A stretch of DNA of 47,263 nt from positions 238,014 to 285,276 of the forward strand of contig CAJTVD010000001.1 of assembly GCA_910579495.1 (NCBI GenBank). The letters are read 5' to 3'. Positions 15,420-24,129 of the stretch are shown piece by piece (positions within the stretch are counted from its first letter, which is position 1; every line of letters starts with the position of its first letter). The position numbers and the translations under genes were made by a program. The stretch is from an uncultured Lachnospiraceae bacterium (lineage in GTDB: Bacteria; Bacillota; Clostridia; Lachnospirales; Lachnospiraceae). The notes under the pieces are model-generated. The model made no database searches, was not told the DNA's origin, and was given only the letters and a program-made list of their open reading frames with translations.

Positions 15420-17786
15420 TCATGCTGCATCAGCCAGCAGTGCACGGCGGAGCACTTCCTCCATGTTTTTCACATAGGTGATGGTAAGCCCCTCCTTGAT
15501 TTCTTCTGAAATTTCATCAATATCTTTTTTGTTCTCCGCAGGCACCAAAACCTCTTTCAGCCCCGCTATACGTGCCGCCAGGATCTTTTCTTTCAGCCCG
15601 CCGATAGGGAGCACCATCCCCCTTAAGGTCACTTCCCCGGTCATGGCAAGGTCGCTGCGCACCTTTTTCCCGGTGATGGCGGAAAACAGGGCTGTAGCCA
15701 TGGTAATGCCTGCCGAAGGCCCGTCCTTGGGAACCGCACCTTCCGGTATATGTATATGGAAATCATTTTCCTTAAACACTTCCGGAAAAATTTTGTTTTC
15801 CTCCCCCACAGAACGCACATAGCTCATGCCAATCTTCGCGGATTCCTTCATCACTTCGCCCATCCGCCCGGTAAGCTCTATTTCCCCTTTCCCGGGCATC
15901 ATATTCACTTCAATCTGCAGGGTGTCCCCGCCTACGCTAGTCCAGGCAAGCCCACGGACAATGCCTACCTGGGGTTCTTTATTGGCTTTATCCAGGGTAT
16001 ACTTTCTCTTGCCCAGGTATTTATCCAGATTGGCGGTGGTCACTTTCACCTTTTCCGGTTCCTCCCCCTCTTCCCTGGCTTCCAGGATCTCTTTGGCGGT
16101 TTTTCGGCAGATATCCCCGATTTTCCGTTCCAGCTCCCGTACCCCGGCCTCCTTGGTATAATAAGTAATGATATTCTTCAAGGCACCGTCCTGAAGGGAA
16201 AGCATTTCCCGGGTGATGCCGTTGGTTTTCATCTGTTTTTTCAGTAAATGTTTTTTGGCAATATGGAATTTCTCATTTTCCGTATAGCTGGTAATCTCTA
16301 TGATTTCCATACGGTCCAGCAAAGGCCTTGGGATGGTCTGGGTGGTATTGGCGGTGGCAATAAACAAAACCTCCGACAGGTCCATGGGAATTTCCACATA
16401 ATGGTCCCGGAACTTGGTATTCTGCGCCCCGTCCAGCACCTCTAAAAGGGCGGAAAAAGTATCCCCTTTGTAATCATTGCTTACCTTGTCAATCTCGTCC
16501 AGCAGCATAATGGGATTTTTCACTCCCGCCTGCTTTAGCCCCGTCACAATACGCCCGGGCATGGCACCCACATAGGTTTTCCGGTGCCCCCTGATTTCCG
16601 CCTCATCCCGGATGCCCCCCAGGGAAATCCTCACATACTCTTTGTCCAGGGCCTCCGCCACGCTTTTGGCAATGGAGGTCTTCCCGGTCCCGGGAGGGCC
16701 CACCAGGCAGATGATAGGGCTGTCCCCCTTCCTGGTCAGGCACCTGACTGCCAGAAACTCCAGGATCCTTTCCTTTACCTGCTCCAGGCCGTAATGTTCC
16801 CTCTCCAGAATAGCCCTGGCCCTTTTCATGCTCTCATTATCTTTGGATGCCTTATCCCAGGGCAGCTCCAGAAGGGTTTCAATATAGGCCCGCTCCACCG
16901 CGCTCTCCGAGCTGTTTCCCGCAAGCCGCCTGAAACGGGCAATCTCCTTATTGACCTTCGCCTTCACTTCCTCAGATGCCTGGAGCTTTTCAAGGGCTTC
17001 CTCAAACTGGTCTGCATCGGAAAAGGAACCGTCCTCCTTCAATTCCTCCCGGATATAGTTAAGCTGCTCCCGCAGGAGATATTCCCTCTGGTTATTGTCC
17101 ACCCGGTCTTTGATATTATGGGCCAGTTCCTCCCTGGCCTTGGCAATGCGGATTTCGTTTAACAGATATTCTCCCAGTATCCGGTAGCGCTCCTGCAGGT
17201 CAATGGCTTCCAGTACCTGTTGTTTTCTTTCATAGTTAAAAGGCAGGTTCATGGCGATCTGGTCCATTAAGCTGCCTGGCTCTGTGATCCTGGCATACCT
17301 TTGCAGGGCGTTTTTATCAATCTTGGGATAATGGACGGCAAAGGCGGTAAAGTATTCCGTTATCTGGCGGAGCATCGCTTCCCGCGCTACCTTTTCCTCC
17401 TGGGAGGATGCCTCCTCCTGGGGTGCCGGTGCTAAATAGGCTTCCAGAAATTCCTGGTTTTCCTCCCTGATTCCCTGAAGGATCCCACGTACCTTTCCTT
17501 CCACCAGGATCCTTACAATCTGGTTGGGAAGCTTGGTGATCTGCTTCACCACGCTGATAGTCCCCACGGGGCATAAATCCTCCCCGCCCGGATTATCCAC
17601 ATCCGGATTCTTCTGTGCCACCAAAAAAATCCTGCCGCCCTTGACCATGGCCTCTTCAAGCGCCTGCACAGACTTCTCCCTGTTTAAATCAAAGTGTATC
17701 ACCGCATCCGGCAATATTGTCATTCCCCTAAGTGGTATAACGGGCATGGTAAGTAACTGACCCAAATCTGCTTTTTTTTCATTCAT
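15420..17786 (-). CDS. lon: ATP-dependent protease Lon
   Basis: A 788-aa LonA protease that degrades damaged and regulatory proteins. The order is an N-terminal substrate domain (from VIPLRGMTILPD), a long helical region, an AAA+ module with Walker A GPPGTGKTSIAKS and Walker B IMLLDEIDK, and a C-terminal protease domain with the catalytic Ser in DGPSAGI and Lys in GGLKEKILAA. The start at 17786 is chosen because the domain begins with MNEKKADLG; a longer in-frame extension runs through two GC-rich hairpins and is not credible. It lies 138 bp after clpX in the tig-clpP-clpX-lon run. Confidence 0.96.
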   Translation of the reverse strand: MNEKKADLGQLLTMPVIPLRGMTILPDAVIHFDLNREKSVQALEEAMVKGGRIFLVAQKNPDVDNPGGEDLCPVGTISVVKQITKLPNQIVRILVEGKVRGILQGIREENQEFLEAYLAPAPQEEASSQEEKVAREAMLRQITEYFTAFAVHYPKIDKNALQRYARITEPGSLMDQIAMNLPFNYERKQQVLEAIDLQERYRILGEYLLNEIRIAKAREELAHNIKDRVDNNQREYLLREQLNYIREELKEDGSFSDADQFEEALEKLQASEEVKAKVNKEIARFRRLAGNSSESAVERAYIETLLELPWDKASKDNESMKRARAILEREHYGLEQVKERILEFLAVRCLTRKGDSPIICLVGPPGTGKTSIAKSVAEALDKEYVRISLGGIRDEAEIRGHRKTYVGAMPGRIVTGLKQAGVKNPIMLLDEIDKVSNDYKGDTFSALLEVLDGAQNTKFRDHYVEIPMDLSEVLFIATANTTQTIPRPLLDRMEIIEITSYTENEKFHIAKKHLLKKQMKTNGITREMLSLQDGALKNIITYYTKEAGVRELERKIGDICRKTAKEILEAREEGEEPEKVKVTTANLDKYLGKRKYTLDKANKEPQVGIVRGLAWTSVGGDTLQIEVNMMPGKGEIELTGRMGEVMKESAKIGMSYVRSVGEENKIFPEVFKENDFHIHIPEGAVPKDGPSAGITMATALFSAITGKKVRSDLAMTGEVTLRGMVLPIGGLKEKILAARIAGLKEVLVPAENKKDIDEISEEIKEGLTITYVKNMEEVLRRALLADAA

Positions 17787-17812
17787 AGGCTTATCCCCTT
17801 GTCTGATTATCA

Positions 17813-17865
17813 AACGCCGCCGCCCTTTGCGGCAGCTTATGCAAAATGCCGCCCGCAGGCGGCAT
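17813..17865 (-). terminator. Hairpin pair between clpX and lon
   Basis: On the minus strand a strong stem ATGCCGCC/GGCGGCAT (17858-17865 with 17846-17853, 4-nt loop) is followed by TTTTGC. A second stem GCCGC/GCGGC (17829-17833 with 17816-17820) follows. This may be a partial terminator or mRNA processing signal that lowers lon relative to clpX. The segment also resembles a diverged copy of the 37-bp repeat family (shared ATCAAACGCCG and GCTTAT blocks). Confidence 0.55.
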
Positions 17866-17924
17866 AACTCACCAGAGGCAGATGATACGAACACTTTGTA
17901 ATAGGCACTCTGTGCCACCTGCTG

Positions 17925-19181
17925 TTATCTGGCCCTGCGCATTACTTCATGATGTATCAATAAAGGTTCACTGGTACCCTCTACTGCGCCTTTTGTAATA
18001 ACGCATTCTTCAATTGTCTCATCTGACGGAATCCAGTACATAATATCCATCATTACTTTTTCCATAATGGAGCGTAGCCCCCTGGCCCCGGTCTTGCGCT
18101 CAAAGGCCTGCCTTGCAATGGCTTCCACTGCCTCCGGCTCAAAAGAAAGACGTACATCGTCAAAGCCAAACAGCTTCTGGTACTGTTTGATCAGCGCACT
18201 CTTAGGCTCAGCCAATATTCTGACTAATGCTTCCTCATCCAGCCCATCCAGGGAAACATTGATCGGTACACGGCCTACAAACTCCGGTATCAGCCCGAAT
18301 TTAACCAGATCCTGAGGGGTGACTTCCTTCAGGAGGGTGCTGATTTCCCTGCTGCTCTTGTGGGCGATTTCCGCTTCAAAACCAATGGAATTGCGGTTGA
18401 GCCTGTTTTCCACGATTTTTTCCAGGCCGTCGAAAGCACCTCCGCAGATAAATAAAATATTGGAAGTGTCTACCTGTATCAGCTCCTGGTGGGGATGCTT
18501 CCTCCCACCCTGGGGGGGCACGCTGGCAACGGTCCCTTCAATAATTTTCAGAAGAGCCTGCTGGACGCCTTCCCCTGATACATCCCTGGTAATTGACACA
18601 TTCTCGCTTTTTTTGGTGATCTTATCAATTTCATCAATGTAGATAATACCAAGCTGGGCACGCTCCACATCGTACTCTGCCGCCTGTATCAGCTTCAGGA
18701 GAATGTTCTCCACATCCTCCCCCACATAACCGGCTTCCGTCAAAGTAGTGGCATCCGCTATGGCAAATGGCACATTAATGATCTTTGCCAGTGTCCGGGC
18801 AAGGTAAGTTTTTCCTGAACCGGTAGGGCCGACCATAATGATATTGCTCTTTTCCAGCTCCACATCGTCCATATCCCTGGGAGCCATTACCCGTTTATAA
18901 TGATTGTATACAGAAACTGCCAGGACCTTCTTGGCCTCTTCCTGGCCGATCACATAATCATCCAGGAATGCCTTGATTTCTACCGGCTTTAACAGATTGA
19001 TCTCAAATTCTGTTTCCTCTGCCTCTTCTTCTTCATATTCCTCTTCCACGATGTCCGCGCAGATTTCCACGCATTCATCGCAGATATACACACCAGCCGG
19101 GCCGGCGATCATTTTTTTCACCTGGTCCTGTGTCTTGTTGCAAAAAGAACACCTGATGTTATCAGAACTCTTTCCTGCCAT
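17925..19181 (-). CDS. clpX: ATP-dependent Clp protease ATP-binding subunit ClpX
   Basis: A 418-aa AAA+ unfoldase that recognises tagged substrates and feeds them into ClpP. The N-terminal zinc-binding domain has Cys11, Cys14, Cys34 and Cys37. An acidic linker follows (about 44-60), then Walker A GPTGSGKT at 117-124, Walker B IIYIDEIDK and the sensor/arginine-finger region. An LFGFDD element near residue 320 is the usual ClpP-contact neighbourhood. It starts 40 bp after clpP and precedes lon. Confidence 0.97.
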   Translation of the reverse strand: MAGKSSDNIRCSFCNKTQDQVKKMIAGPAGVYICDECVEICADIVEEEYEEEEAEETEFEINLLKPVEIKAFLDDYVIGQEEAKKVLAVSVYNHYKRVMAPRDMDDVELEKSNIIMVGPTGSGKTYLARTLAKIINVPFAIADATTLTEAGYVGEDVENILLKLIQAAEYDVERAQLGIIYIDEIDKITKKSENVSITRDVSGEGVQQALLKIIEGTVASVPPQGGRKHPHQELIQVDTSNILFICGGAFDGLEKIVENRLNRNSIGFEAEIAHKSSREISTLLKEVTPQDLVKFGLIPEFVGRVPINVSLDGLDEEALVRILAEPKSALIKQYQKLFGFDDVRLSFEPEAVEAIARQAFERKTGARGLRSIMEKVMMDIMYWIPSDETIEECVITKGAVEGTSEPLLIHHEVMRRAR

Positions 19182-19221
19182 TTTCTTTCCCCTTTATCAT
19201 CCCAAATAAAGCCGCCAACGA

Positions 19222-19812
19222 TTATTTTTCAGCCCGTCTGTAAAGAATCTTGTCGATCAGGCCATATTCCTTTGCCTCCTCTGCGGACATCCAGTTATCG
19301 CGCTCTGTATCCGCCGCAATGACCTCATAATCCTTGCCGGTATTTTCTGCCAGCATCCTGTTCAGCTTTTCCTTGGTGTGCAGGATATGCTTGGCTGCAA
19401 TTTCAATTTCCGTAGCCTGGCCCTGGGCACCGCCTAAAGGCTGATGGATCATGATTTCCGCATTGGGAAGGGCCATACGTTTCCCCTTTGCGCCCCCTGC
19501 AAGCAAAAATGCCCCCATGCTTGCCGCCATGCCCATGCAGTTGGTGGCTACGTCGCACTTAATATACTGCATGGTATCGTATATAGCCATTCCGGCGGTA
19601 ACGCTCCCGCCGGGGCTGTTGATATAAAACTGGATATCCTTTTCCGGGTCTTCTGCCTCCAAAAACAGCATCTGGGCCACCACAAGGCTGGCGGTCACTT
19701 CATTGACTTCCTCCCCCAGAAAAATAATCCTCTCTTTTAAAAGCCTTGAATAAATATCGTAAGAACGTTCCCCTCTGCTGGTCTGTTCGATGACATAAGG
19801 CACTAAGCTCAT
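19222..19812 (-). CDS. clpP: ATP-dependent Clp protease proteolytic subunit
   Basis: A 196-aa serine peptidase that forms the tetradecameric chamber of ClpXP. The catalytic triad falls exactly on Ser98 (MGMAASMGA), His123 (IHQPLGG) and Asp172 (ADTERDNW). The start at 19812 is preferred over an upstream codon because a GGAGG site precedes it and the protein then begins MSLVPYVIEQ, as in family members. It lies 49 bp after tig. Confidence 0.97.
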   Translation of the reverse strand: MSLVPYVIEQTSRGERSYDIYSRLLKERIIFLGEEVNEVTASLVVAQMLFLEAEDPEKDIQFYINSPGGSVTAGMAIYDTMQYIKCDVATNCMGMAASMGAFLLAGGAKGKRMALPNAEIMIHQPLGGAQGQATEIEIAAKHILHTKEKLNRMLAENTGKDYEVIAADTERDNWMSAEEAKEYGLIDKILYRRAEK

Positions 19813-19861
19813 ACTAATCCTCCCTGCTTCCTGCAATACCTGTCCTGCCTGCGCCGCCCTT

Positions 19862-21151
19862 TCAGGCCTTTTTCTTTGCGTTTTCCACCACAAACTCCGC
19901 AGCTTTTCTCACTGCAAGGTCTTCCCTGATCTGTTTTGCGCTTCTCTCAGGCAGCGTCTTTTTGATTTCTTCTATTTCCATCTGGTAAGCCTGGGCCATG
20001 AGGCCTAATTCTTCCTCAAACTCTTCCTCTGTAGCGGTAATGTTTTCCGCTTTCGCAACAGCTTCAAGGACCAGCCTGGATTTGATCCTTCTCTCAGCCT
20101 GGGGCCTTACCTGCTCCGCCATCTTATCATAGCTTGCGCCTGTCATCTGGTAGTACTGGTCCATGGTAAGACCCTGGTAACGTATTCTCTGGCCAAACTC
20201 ATCGATCATCTGCCTTTGTTGGGTCTGGATCATCGCCTCCGGGATCTCCATGTCAGAATCATCCACAATGGCCTCAATCACAGCCGCTTCTTTTGCTTCC
20301 TTCGCCTCTTTTTCCTTCTCCTGTGTAAGTTTAGCCCTCACATCCTCTTTATATTCCTCTAAGGTGTCAAATTCGGAAATTTCGCTGGCAAACTCATCAT
20401 CCAGTGCAGGAAGCTCTTTTTCCTTGATCTCCTTAATGGTGCATTTGAATACTGCTTCTTTTCCCTGCAGTTCCTCCGCCTGGTAATCCTCCGGGAAAGC
20501 CACTGTAACTTCTGTTTCCTTGCCGATTTCCGCGCCGATAAGCTGCTCTTCAAAGCCAGGGATAAAAGCGCCGGAACCGATGGTTAGAGGATAGTCCTCC
20601 CCCTTGCCCCCATCAAAAGCCACGCCGCCTACAAAGCCTTCGAAATCAAGCACAACCATGTCCTTATCTTTCACAGGCCTGTGGGTTATCTCAATATTCC
20701 GGGCGTTATTTTCCCGCTCCCTTTCAATCTTCGCGTCTACTTCCTGGCCAGAGACAGTAACATCCTCCTCCGCCACCTCAACGCCCTTATACTTGCCAAG
20801 CCTTACCTCCGGCTTTAAGGCAACCTCTGCCGTAAAAATAAAAGGCTTCCCCTTTTCAATCTGGGTTACATCAATTTCAGGGGATGAAACGATATCCTCC
20901 CCACATTCCTCAACTGCGTCCTCGTAAGCGTCGGGAATCAGAGCGTTTGCCGCGTCCTCATAAAAGATTTCCGGGCCGTACATTTTCTCAATCATCTGGC
21001 GGGGAACTTTCCCTTTCCGAAAGCCCGGAATGCTGATTTTCTTCCTGTTTTTTAAATACGCTTCCTGCAAAGCCGCCTCAAGTTCTTCTACCGGGACCTC
21101 AATGGTAAGCTTCGCCATGTTTTTTTCTAATTTTTCCACCTGTACGCTCAT
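19862..21151 (-). CDS. tig: Trigger factor, ribosome-associated chaperone
   Basis: A 429-aa peptidyl-prolyl isomerase/chaperone at the ribosomal exit tunnel. The ribosome-binding signature GFRKGKVPRQ is near 44-53, the FKBP-type PPIase domain spans about 150-245 (VVLDFEGFVGGVAFDGG), and a helical C-terminal chaperone domain follows. It is the first gene of the tig-clpP-clpX-lon run, with an extended -10 promoter about 110 bp upstream. Confidence 0.96.
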   Translation of the reverse strand: MSVQVEKLEKNMAKLTIEVPVEELEAALQEAYLKNRKKISIPGFRKGKVPRQMIEKMYGPEIFYEDAANALIPDAYEDAVEECGEDIVSSPEIDVTQIEKGKPFIFTAEVALKPEVRLGKYKGVEVAEEDVTVSGQEVDAKIERERENNARNIEITHRPVKDKDMVVLDFEGFVGGVAFDGGKGEDYPLTIGSGAFIPGFEEQLIGAEIGKETEVTVAFPEDYQAEELQGKEAVFKCTIKEIKEKELPALDDEFASEISEFDTLEEYKEDVRAKLTQEKEKEAKEAKEAAVIEAIVDDSDMEIPEAMIQTQQRQMIDEFGQRIRYQGLTMDQYYQMTGASYDKMAEQVRPQAERRIKSRLVLEAVAKAENITATEEEFEEELGLMAQAYQMEIEEIKKTLPERSAKQIREDLAVRKAAEFVVENAKKKA

Positions 21152-21259
21152 TCTGGTGCATCCTCCTTATAAGTCGTGTCCTAAATTTATTTTTCTTTTA
21201 TCAACAAACGCTAGCTGTTTCGCGTACTGTTACCTGCATAAACTCACAGTCATTATGCG

Positions 21260-21268
21260 ATTATAGCA
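21260..21268 (-). promoter_or_regulatory. Extended -10 promoter of tig
   Basis: On the minus strand TGCTATAAT (21260-21268) is a perfect extended -10 element; no good -35 is seen 17 bp upstream, which such promoters tolerate. No CIRCE element or CtsR heptad repeat is visible in the tig leader. Confidence 0.55.
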
Positions 21269-21341
21269 TATCCGTAAAGAAAATACCAGATTTTTTATCA
21301 CAAAACTGTGTGGAAATTGTGCTGGAGGTTACTGCAAATCC

Positions 21342-21370
21342 TTGCTTTTTGGTTTTTTATCTTTTATACT
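21342..21370 (+). promoter_or_regulatory. Promoter of the ECF S-component gene
   Basis: TTGCTT (21342-21347) and TATACT (21365-21370) are spaced by 17 bp, about 38 bp before the ATG. The short leader shows no riboswitch-like structure. Confidence 0.6.
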
Positions 21371-21407
21371 ATATGATATTCTAATAGTTAAAGCCAGGAG
21401 GAGAAAA

Positions 21408-21974
21408 ATGAAATTATCCACAAAAGAGCTGGTACAGACCGCCCTGTTACTTGCCATCTGTATTGCCAGCCAGTATTTTAAAAATCTCTCTGTCTATATC
21501 ACAGGCCCTGTGGTAAACGCAGTGATTATTATTGCAGTCCTGGGCGCCGGGTTATGGAGCGGGCTTTTGATCAGCCTGGTTGCCCCTGTTACCGCCTTTT
21601 TCTTTACAGGCTCCCCTATCATGGCCGCCATCCCTTTGATGTTCCCGGTGGTAATGGGCGGAAACATGGTCCTGGCAGTGTGCGTATGGTATTTCCAGGA
21701 AAAAAAGGACTGGCGCTTTAAGCTGCCTGTGGGGATGGTTGTAGGCTCTTTGTTAAAAGCCGCTTTTATGGGCCTGGTGGCCGTCCTGGTGCTTCTGCCT
21801 CTTTTCGGGGAAAATGTAGCCTCCAAGCTCCCGAAACCGGAAATGCTGCCAAAGGTCCTCGCCACCGCCAAAGTGACCTTTTCCCTGACCCAGCTGATTA
21901 CGGCGCTGATGGGAAGCTTTCTGGCCTTTCTTATCTGGCTTCCCCTGAAAAAATACCTGAAAAACGGTGGTTAA
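21408..21974 (+). CDS. ECF transporter S component, substrate unknown
   Basis: A 188-aa membrane protein with about six helices that looks like the substrate-binding S subunit of an energy-coupling factor vitamin importer. The start at 21408 follows an AGGAGG site; the longer frame upstream overlaps the promoter. The N-terminus (KLSTKELVQTALLLAICIASQY) and the segment PVVNAVIIIAVLGAGLWSG match the general S-component pattern of a helix ending in an Ala-rich face. No energizing module (EcfAAT) is nearby, so it is a group II type that shares a module. Substrate is not indicated by a riboswitch or neighbour. Confidence 0.75.
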   Translation: MKLSTKELVQTALLLAICIASQYFKNLSVYITGPVVNAVIIIAVLGAGLWSGLLISLVAPVTAFFFTGSPIMAAIPLMFPVVMGGNMVLAVCVWYFQEKKDWRFKLPVGMVVGSLLKAAFMGLVAVLVLLPLFGENVASKLPKPEMLPKVLATAKVTFSLTQLITALMGSFLAFLIWLPLKKYLKNGG

Positions 21975-22009
21975 AACGCCGCCCCGCGAGCCGGCTTACT
22001 GGAACAAAA
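21974..22009. repeat. 37-bp repeat family, diverged copy (copy E)
   Basis: The sequence AAAACGCCGCCCCGCGAGCC then GGCTTACTGGAACAAAAC matches the repeat core with several changes. It begins inside the stop codon of the S-component gene and ends at the A-tract of the terminator at 22012-22044. Confidence 0.7.
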
Positions 22010-22011
22010 CA

Positions 22012-22044
22012 GCCCGCCTGCATACCGCAGACGGGCCATTTTTA
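22012..22044. terminator. Bidirectional terminator between S-component gene and SASP
   Basis: Stem GCCCGCCTG (22012-22020) pairs with CAGACGGGC (22028-22036) with one mismatch. T-rich tracts follow on both sides (ATTTTTA on plus; TGTTTTGTT on minus), so it can end both converging transcripts. Confidence 0.85.
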
Positions 22045-22068
22045 CATTCTTATTTGAGAAGCACTAAG

Positions 22069-22269
22069 TTATTTCATCATTTCTTCTTGCTTCTTGATCA
22101 TCCTGCGGACCATTTCGCCGCCGATGGAGCCAGCTTCCTTAGAAGTTAAATCACCGTTGTAGCCTTCCTTTAAGTCAACACCCAATTCAGAAGCAACCTC
22201 TGTTTTGAAACGGTCCATTGCTGCCTTCGCCTCAGGAACTTCTACTCTATTCGTTTTGTTGCTTGCCAT
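22069..22269 (-). CDS. Small acid-soluble spore protein, alpha/beta type
   Basis: A 66-aa DNA-binding protein that coats and protects DNA in the dormant spore. It shows the germination-protease site (KTEVASELGV) and the two conserved helices, the second with GYNGDLTSKEAGSIGGEMVRR. The ATG at 22269 is favoured over an upstream GTG because the GGAGG site overlaps the GTG. This gene shows that the host makes endospores. Expression is expected in the forespore under sigma-G. The leader holds two hairpins and only a tentative sigma-G-like promoter. Confidence 0.95.
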   Translation of the reverse strand: MASNKTNRVEVPEAKAAMDRFKTEVASELGVDLKEGYNGDLTSKEAGSIGGEMVRRMIKKQEEMMK

Positions 22270-22293
22270 CTTTTTCACCTCCGTTATTTATTT

Positions 22294-22346
22294 GGCTGCT
22301 TTTGCAGCCTTTTCTGGGATAAGCTTTTCCGGTCCCGCTTATCCCA
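22294..22346 (-). other. Two hairpins in the SASP leader
   Basis: Stem GGCTGC/GCAGCC (22294-22299, 22304-22309) and stem TGGGATAAGC/GCTTATCCCA (22315-22324, 22337-22346) lie just upstream of the SASP ribosome site. On the plus strand the first is followed by CTTTTCT, so it could instead end a plus-strand transcript, but no gene needs that. Confidence 0.6.
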
Positions 22347-22432
22347 AAGAAGATTTCTTACTGCCCTCTCCGTTGTTCAAAGCGTTTTCGTCTTGCTTAT
22401 CTTGTTCATAGTATTAACGGTGTTTAGAAAAA

Positions 22433-22462
22433 TATTATGGTAAGTTTTTCCGCCGGGGATTC
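22433..22462 (-). promoter_or_regulatory. Possible sigma-G promoter of the SASP gene
   Basis: Minus-strand GAATC (22458-22462) and CATAATA (22433-22439) are spaced by 18 bp, which resembles sigma-G elements. It would give a leader of about 160 nt, unusually long for a SASP gene, so this is tentative. Confidence 0.3.
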
Positions 22463-22523
22463 CTTTCCAAACAGGCTTATTTATATTATATAAGAAGAAA
22501 CCTTTGAAAAAATTTTGCGGCGT

Positions 22524-23027
22524 TTAAAAGCTTCTTATTTTGTCGGTTCCGTCATCTTCTGTGTTTTCTATGGATTTTACCTTCAGGTAATAGCCGTAAT
22601 CAGTGTTAACCTGTACATATACCCGTTCTCCCGCCTTATGCCCCATCAGGGCTTTGCCGATAGGTGACTCTACGCTTACCAGCCCGTTTAGGGAATCTCC
22701 CCGCATAGTCGTCACGATTTTATATTTTTCAACGGCACCGTCTTCCTCAAACTCCACTTCCACGGTATTATTTACCCCGATTTCATCCTCCCTGGAATCA
22801 TCCGGTATCACCTGGGCTGTTTTGATCATTCTTTCAAGGAAACGGATACGGCTTTCATTTTTATTTTTTTCTTTTTTGGCGGCATAATACTCAAAATTTT
22901 CGCTTAAGTCCCCATGGGCCCTGGCTTCCTTGACGGATTCCAGCAGCTTTGGGCGGATTACCAGTTTTCTTTCTTCTATCTCCGCCTCCATGGCATCAAT
23001 ATCTTTTTGTGTTAACTGATTAAACAT
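22524..23027 (-). CDS. greA: Transcription elongation factor GreA
   Basis: A 167-aa factor that rescues backtracked RNA polymerase by stimulating transcript cleavage. The coiled-coil tip with the acidic residues is seen in HGDLSENFEYYAAKK near 37-51, and the C-terminal FKBP-like domain ends with YYLKVKSIE. The start at 23027 gives the standard N-terminus MFNQLTQKDID; the upstream extension has no support. It lies 57 bp after the CBS gene, in an apparent DJ-1, CBS, greA order. Confidence 0.93.
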   Translation of the reverse strand: MFNQLTQKDIDAMEAEIEERKLVIRPKLLESVKEARAHGDLSENFEYYAAKKEKNKNESRIRFLERMIKTAQVIPDDSREDEIGVNNTVEVEFEEDGAVEKYKIVTTMRGDSLNGLVSVESPIGKALMGHKAGERVYVQVNTDYGYYLKVKSIENTEDDGTDKIRSF

Positions 23028-23084
23028 TTTTCCCCATTTCCGCGCACTGTGGCGCTGCCATGCCATGCTTTATTATACCGGCTG

Positions 23085-23525
23085 CTACCGGATACCCATC
23101 CCTCCGGCTTCAAGCTGGATGGTCACCAGCTTCCTGCAAAGATATTGTATCAGGTCCTTTCTGGTGATCAGCCCGATAAAGCGCTCCCTGTCGTCAATCA
23201 CCGGGACAAAGTTCTGGTTCATTGCTTTATTGATCAGATTTTCCATATCCACATCCACATCTACCGGCTCGTTATCATACCTGCGCGCCACTGCCTGCAT
23301 GGAAATTTCCTCTGCCCGCCGTATAGATAAATCTCCGTAATCCTTAATATACCAGAGCAGGTCCCCTTCCGTAAGGGTCCCTATGTATCTGCCGTCCTTC
23401 TTCCCGATGACCGGCACGGCAGAATACCTGCTGTGTTCCATTTTTTCCAGAACCTGCCGCAGGGTATCGGTATCGTGGACATACGCCACCTCGCTTTTGG
23501 GCGTTAAAAAAAACAATATATTCAT
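23085..23525 (-). CDS. Protein with two CBS domains
   Basis: A 146-aa protein made of a tandem CBS pair and nothing else. The first repeat spans about 16-62 (HSRYSAVPVIGKKDGRYIGT) and the second about 85-135 (QNFVPVIDDRERFIGLITRKDL). Such stand-alone CBS proteins usually bind adenine nucleotides and act as energy sensors on partner proteins, but no partner is apparent. It sits between the DJ-1-family gene and greA. Function is otherwise unknown. Confidence 0.88.
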   Translation of the reverse strand: MNILFFLTPKSEVAYVHDTDTLRQVLEKMEHSRYSAVPVIGKKDGRYIGTLTEGDLLWYIKDYGDLSIRRAEEISMQAVARRYDNEPVDVDVDMENLINKAMNQNFVPVIDDRERFIGLITRKDLIQYLCRKLVTIQLEAGGMGIR

Positions 23526-23577
23526 TTGTAACCTCTCATGCCTTAATTGATAGCGGCGGCAATCCTGTCTGCCGTTT

Positions 23578-24129
23578 TTATAGGTAAACTATTTTTTCCG
23601 CCAGCTCCCTGACAGTTTCCTGGTCTGTAAAATACTCTACAATGGCAAGGCCAAAAGCAATGGCACATCCCATTCCCCGTCCGGTAATGATGTTTCCGTC
23701 CCGCACTGCCGGTTCCCGGGCCACAATGGCTCCCTCCAGCTGTTCCTCAAATCCCGGGAAAGCCGTTGCCCTTTTCCCTTTTAAAATTCCCCTGTGCCCT
23801 AAAATGGACGGGGCAGCGCAGATTGCACACACTGCCTTGCCGGATGCGGCAAACTTATCCACCTGTTCCATTAAGGGGCCGCAGGCTTCCAGGTTTTTGG
23901 TTCCCGGCATTCCCCCGGGAAGCACCAGCATATCCACCTGCCCGAAATCCACTTCCTCCAGCAGCCTGTCCATTACAACGGGGATCTCATGGGAACCTGT
24001 AACCGTCCGCTCCCCGGTAACGGATACCATTTCGGTATCAATTCCCTGCCTGCGCAAAAGATCCACTACCGTAAGCGCCTCAATTTCCTCATAGCCAGTT
24101 GCAAAAAATATACATACTTTACTCATCAT
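23578..24129 (-). CDS. DJ-1/PfpI family protein (YajL/ThiJ-like)
   Basis: A 183-aa protein of the DJ-1 clade. The reactive Cys near residue 104 is in AICAAPS, and the paired acidic residue lies in ATGYEEIEA near 10-18, as in DJ-1 and YajL. A GxGMGCAIAFGLAIVE block near 150-165 is also typical. Proposed activities are glyoxal handling or repair of glycated and oxidised groups; the exact one is debated. It heads the DJ-1, CBS, greA run. Confidence 0.9.
   Translation of the reverse strand: MMSKVCIFFATGYEEIEALTVVDLLRRQGIDTEMVSVTGERTVTGSHEIPVVMDRLLEEVDFGQVDMLVLPGGMPGTKNLEACGPLMEQVDKFAASGKAVCAICAAPSILGHRGILKGKRATAFPGFEEQLEGAIVAREPAVRDGNIITGRGMGCAIAFGLAIVEYFTDQETVRELAEKIVYL

Noticed and set aside
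17787..17918. N-terminal extension of Lon
   Set aside because: The added residues are encoded by GC-rich hairpins, and the family start MNEKKADLG is at 17786.
21152..21407. CIRCE or CtsR-type heat-shock operators upstream of tig, or another 37-bp repeat at about 21203
   Set aside because: No CIRCE inverted repeat or CtsR heptad pair was found, and the ACAAACG similarity to the repeat is only about eight bases.
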